Assembly: GCA_052389755.1 (NCBI GenBank)
Contig: JBQTHP010000099.1
Location: forward strand, 6,581 to 70,580
Direction: 5' to 3'
Length of the DNA stretch: 64,000 nucleotides
From: JBQTHP01 sp052389755
Lineage (GTDB): Bacteria; Pseudomonadota; Gammaproteobacteria; Steroidobacterales; Steroidobacteraceae
This document shows, in pieces, positions 62,240 through 64,000 of this stretch; position 1 is the first letter of the stretch, and each line of letters opens with the position of its first letter. Below the pieces are notes generated by a model. That model made no database searches. It was not told the DNA's origin and saw only the letters and a program-made list of their open reading frames with translations. The position numbers were made by a program, and so were the translations under genes.

Positions 62240-63703
62240 ATGGCGGCAATTCGCGTACCCCACACTGCCGGACCATCCGGGTCGCTGCGGGACGAGCTCT
62301 TGAAAGCGCTTGCGGAATGGCGCGTGCGCGGCATTGCGAGCATCGATGAGAGCTCGGCGCTGATCACCTCCGGTCTCCTCGATTCGGTGGCACTCTTCAA
62401 TCTTTCGCTGTGGGTAGAGGAGCGGATCGGCCGCCCGCTCGATCCCACCGGTTTCGACCTCGCAAACGAGTGGAACACGGTCGCAGGCGTTGTCGCATTC
62501 GTCGAACGACAACGTTCGGGCGACACCACGGGCGCGGCACAGGCCCCGCGCGGGATCGGGCGATCGCACGCGCCCCTTGCGCCCGGCTACGATCTGGTGC
62601 GCTACACGCCGGCGTTCAAGGAAGCAGTAGTCAGGCTGCAGAATCGGCTGTGGAGCTCCAGCGAAGCACTGAACCGCAGGTTCTTCGAGTGGCGCTACGA
62701 GCAATGTCCGCAGCTGTCCGAGCCCCTCATCTATCTGGCCCTCAAGGAGGGCAAGCCGGTCGCCACGCGCGGTTTCGGACAGGCAGTGTGGGAGGCAGGC
62801 ATCGGGCTACCACCGGCCCAGTGGTACTTTGCGGATGACCTCGTCGTGCTGCCGGAGCACGAGAATCAGGGACTATTCGCGGCCTTCTCGGAGCGCGCCC
62901 GCCACGACCTGGCAGCCCGCGGAGTCCGCTTCTTTCTCAGTCTGAGCGCGCTGCGCGTGACGCGCCTGCAGTCCCTGGCGGACGGCGCGCGAAGCGTCGG
63001 GGCCATGCACCCGGTCGGATTTCGGCCGTGGCCGATCCTGGCCCTTGACCGGGCGCGCGATCTGTCCAAAACCAAACCGCTCCTCTGGCGACTCGCACGC
63101 TGGCGCAGTCCGCGAGAATCCGCGGTACGCACTTATGCAAGACTGGATCGCACCCGGGCGGACAAGAGTGGCGGCCTGATCATCACTTCAAGTGCAACGG
63201 TGAGGCCGCAGGACATGGCGAGGCTCATCGCGGACCTCCCGTACGACGGGCGCATTCGCCAGCTGCGCGACGAGCCATACTTCGCATGGCGGTACCGCAA
63301 TCCGTTGCACGAATACCGGTTCATCTATGCCGAATCAACCCACGGTATCGAAGGTTACGCCGTGCTGGGTCGCGGCCTGTCGGATCTCGCCAACCGCCGA
63401 CGAATCAACATCGCGGACTGCGAAGCTCGAACTCCAGAAGCGTATTCGCGTCTGCTGCGCTTCGTGATCCATCATGGCAGCCCACCCGACCTCGTTACAT
63501 GGACGGCGACTTTGCGGTCCGACCGGCTCGGATCGTTGCGTTCCTGCGGCTTCGCTGCAGTGGATCAGGAACAGACGTCGCGTGGTCTGCCCAGCGTTCT
63601 CGTGTGGCCGGTCAGCGACGAGGGCGACATCCGCTTCGGCGAGCGCTCCTTGCTCGATCTGGAGAGTTGGGATCTGCGGATGGCGTATACGTCGCACACC
63701 TGA
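62240..63703 (+). CDS. Acyl carrier protein-GNAT fusion
   Basis: The 487-residue protein has an N-terminal carrier domain (about 15-92) with the phosphopantetheine serine Ser49 in LITSGLLDSVALFNL and WVEERIGRPLDPTGFDLANEWNTV. An acyltransferase domain of about 390 residues follows with GNAT features (WYFADDLVVLPEHENQGLFAAFSERA) and a second GNAT-like half near 290-480. The tethered carrier would present an activated acyl or aminoacyl thioester to the transferase in cis. The carrier domain is fed by the adjacent ligase. The function is inferred only. Confidence 0.82.
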   Translation: MAAIRVPHTAGPSGSLRDELLKALAEWRVRGIASIDESSALITSGLLDSVALFNLSLWVEERIGRPLDPTGFDLANEWNTVAGVVAFVERQRSGDTTGAAQAPRGIGRSHAPLAPGYDLVRYTPAFKEAVVRLQNRLWSSSEALNRRFFEWRYEQCPQLSEPLIYLALKEGKPVATRGFGQAVWEAGIGLPPAQWYFADDLVVLPEHENQGLFAAFSERARHDLAARGVRFFLSLSALRVTRLQSLADGARSVGAMHPVGFRPWPILALDRARDLSKTKPLLWRLARWRSPRESAVRTYARLDRTRADKSGGLIITSSATVRPQDMARLIADLPYDGRIRQLRDEPYFAWRYRNPLHEYRFIYAESTHGIEGYAVLGRGLSDLANRRRINIADCEARTPEAYSRLLRFVIHHGSPPDLVTWTATLRSDRLGSLRSCGFAAVDQEQTSRGLPSVLVWPVSDEGDIRFGERSLLDLESWDLRMAYTSHT

Positions 63704-63717
63704 CGCAGGGACGGATG

Positions 63718-63746
63718 TTGACACTCACGGAGGCGTCCCGTACCTT
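63718..63746 (+). promoter_or_regulatory. Sigma-70 promoter of the tRNA-Ala/tRNA-Glu pair
   Basis: TTGACA (63718-63723), a perfect -35 box, and TACCTT (63741-63746) are 17 bases apart. The predicted start near 63753 precedes the tRNA-Ala 5' end by about ten bases. Confidence 0.7.
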
Positions 63747-63763
63747 CCCGGCCCGCTTTCCGT

Positions 63764-63839
<76 letters not shown>

Positions 63840-63852
63840 ATCTCTCCTGTGC

Positions 63853-63928
63853 GTCCCCATCGTCTAGAGGCCCAGGACATCGCCCTTTCACGGCGGTAAC
63901 GGGGGTTCGAATCCCCCTGGGGACGCCA
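63853..63928 (+). tRNA. tRNA-Glu(TTC)
   Basis: The 76-base gene has acceptor GTCCCC pairing with GGGGAC, the D arm region CGTCTAGAGG typical of tRNA-Glu, anticodon loop CTTTCAC (anticodon TTC) and T loop TTCGAAT, with encoded 3' CCA. The remaining 72 bases of the window show no feature. Confidence 0.97.
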
Positions 63929-64000
63929 TTCGGAATATGTCGTCATACAGCGACGGCGACCGCTGCGTGCTGATAGCATCACCGGAAAATAAGTCCCGCC

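Noticed and set aside
61205..62704. 499-codon minus-strand open frame
   Set aside because: Antisense to the adenylating enzyme and the carrier fusion, both with strong motifs; no homology visible.

Overview
The window is about 64 kb of GC-rich, gene-dense proteobacterial DNA. Three things point to a betaproteobacterium or a gammaproteobacterium of the Nevskia/Steroidobacter type: a complete exosortase A (XrtA)/PEP-CTERM protein-sorting and exopolysaccharide locus, its dedicated two-component pair PrsK/PrsR, and class I cyclic-di-GMP riboswitches. The genus cannot be fixed from sequence reading alone. No insertion sequence, phage gene, CRISPR array or plasmid function was seen.

Layout. (1) 1-4.9 kb: the end of one PEP-CTERM protein gene, wecB, a complete PEP-CTERM protein gene behind a sigma-54-like promoter, the TPR lipoprotein gene prsT and tRNA-Val. 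(2) 4.9-8.3 kb: gltX, then a lipoprotein built of four cadherin/Ig-like repeats plus a fibronectin III domain, encoded behind a c-di-GMP-I riboswitch. (3) 8.3-12.4 kb: prsK-prsR and a small fibronectin III lipoprotein behind a second sigma-54-like promoter. (4) 12.5-28.3 kb: one long co-directional operon behind a third sigma-54-like promoter. It encodes the polysaccharide export lipoprotein, chain-length protein, tyrosine autokinase, TIGR03016-type outer-membrane protein, FemAB-like protein, amidotransferase, exosortase A, glycosyltransferases, a second amidotransferase and a deacetylase. (5) 28.3-36.4 kb: a third asparagine-synthase-like enzyme lacking its glutaminase cysteine, then a glycosyltransferase, acyl carrier protein, two XrtA-type hydrolases, another glycosyltransferase, an acetyltransferase and a methyltransferase. 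(6) 36.4-40 kb: a second c-di-GMP-I riboswitch in front of two Tat-exported proteins that share a leader module, then an exported TPR protein. (7) 40-47 kb: GT2-GtrA, an unknown membrane protein, an O-antigen ligase-like protein, and the XrtA-associated PLP decarboxylase and acyl-CoA ligase. (8) 47-57.8 kb: a nucleotide-sugar and repeat-unit region with NAD and FAD oxidoreductases, a duplicated cysteine-rich protein, GT2, an operon with rfbF, rfbG, an acyltransferase, an epimerase and a PIG-L deacetylase, and a Wzx-type flippase. (9) 57.8-63.7 kb: a fatty acid hydroxylase-family gene and a three-gene cassette of degenerate asparagine synthase, adenylating enzyme and carrier protein-GNAT fusion. 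tRNA-Ala and tRNA-Glu close the window.

Working model. PrsK/PrsR with sigma-54 would switch on the EPS operon, the small lipoprotein and at least one PEP-CTERM substrate. The EPS is assembled by the glycosyltransferases and exported by the Wza/Wzz/Wzc-like trio, and XrtA cleaves PEP-CTERM proteins during export. Two riboswitches would couple several other exported proteins to c-di-GMP, so the region looks like a matrix or floc programme with two separate regulatory inputs. The least understood parts are the 58.9-63.7 kb cassette, the twin Tat proteins and the duplicated-domain protein at 49.9 kb.
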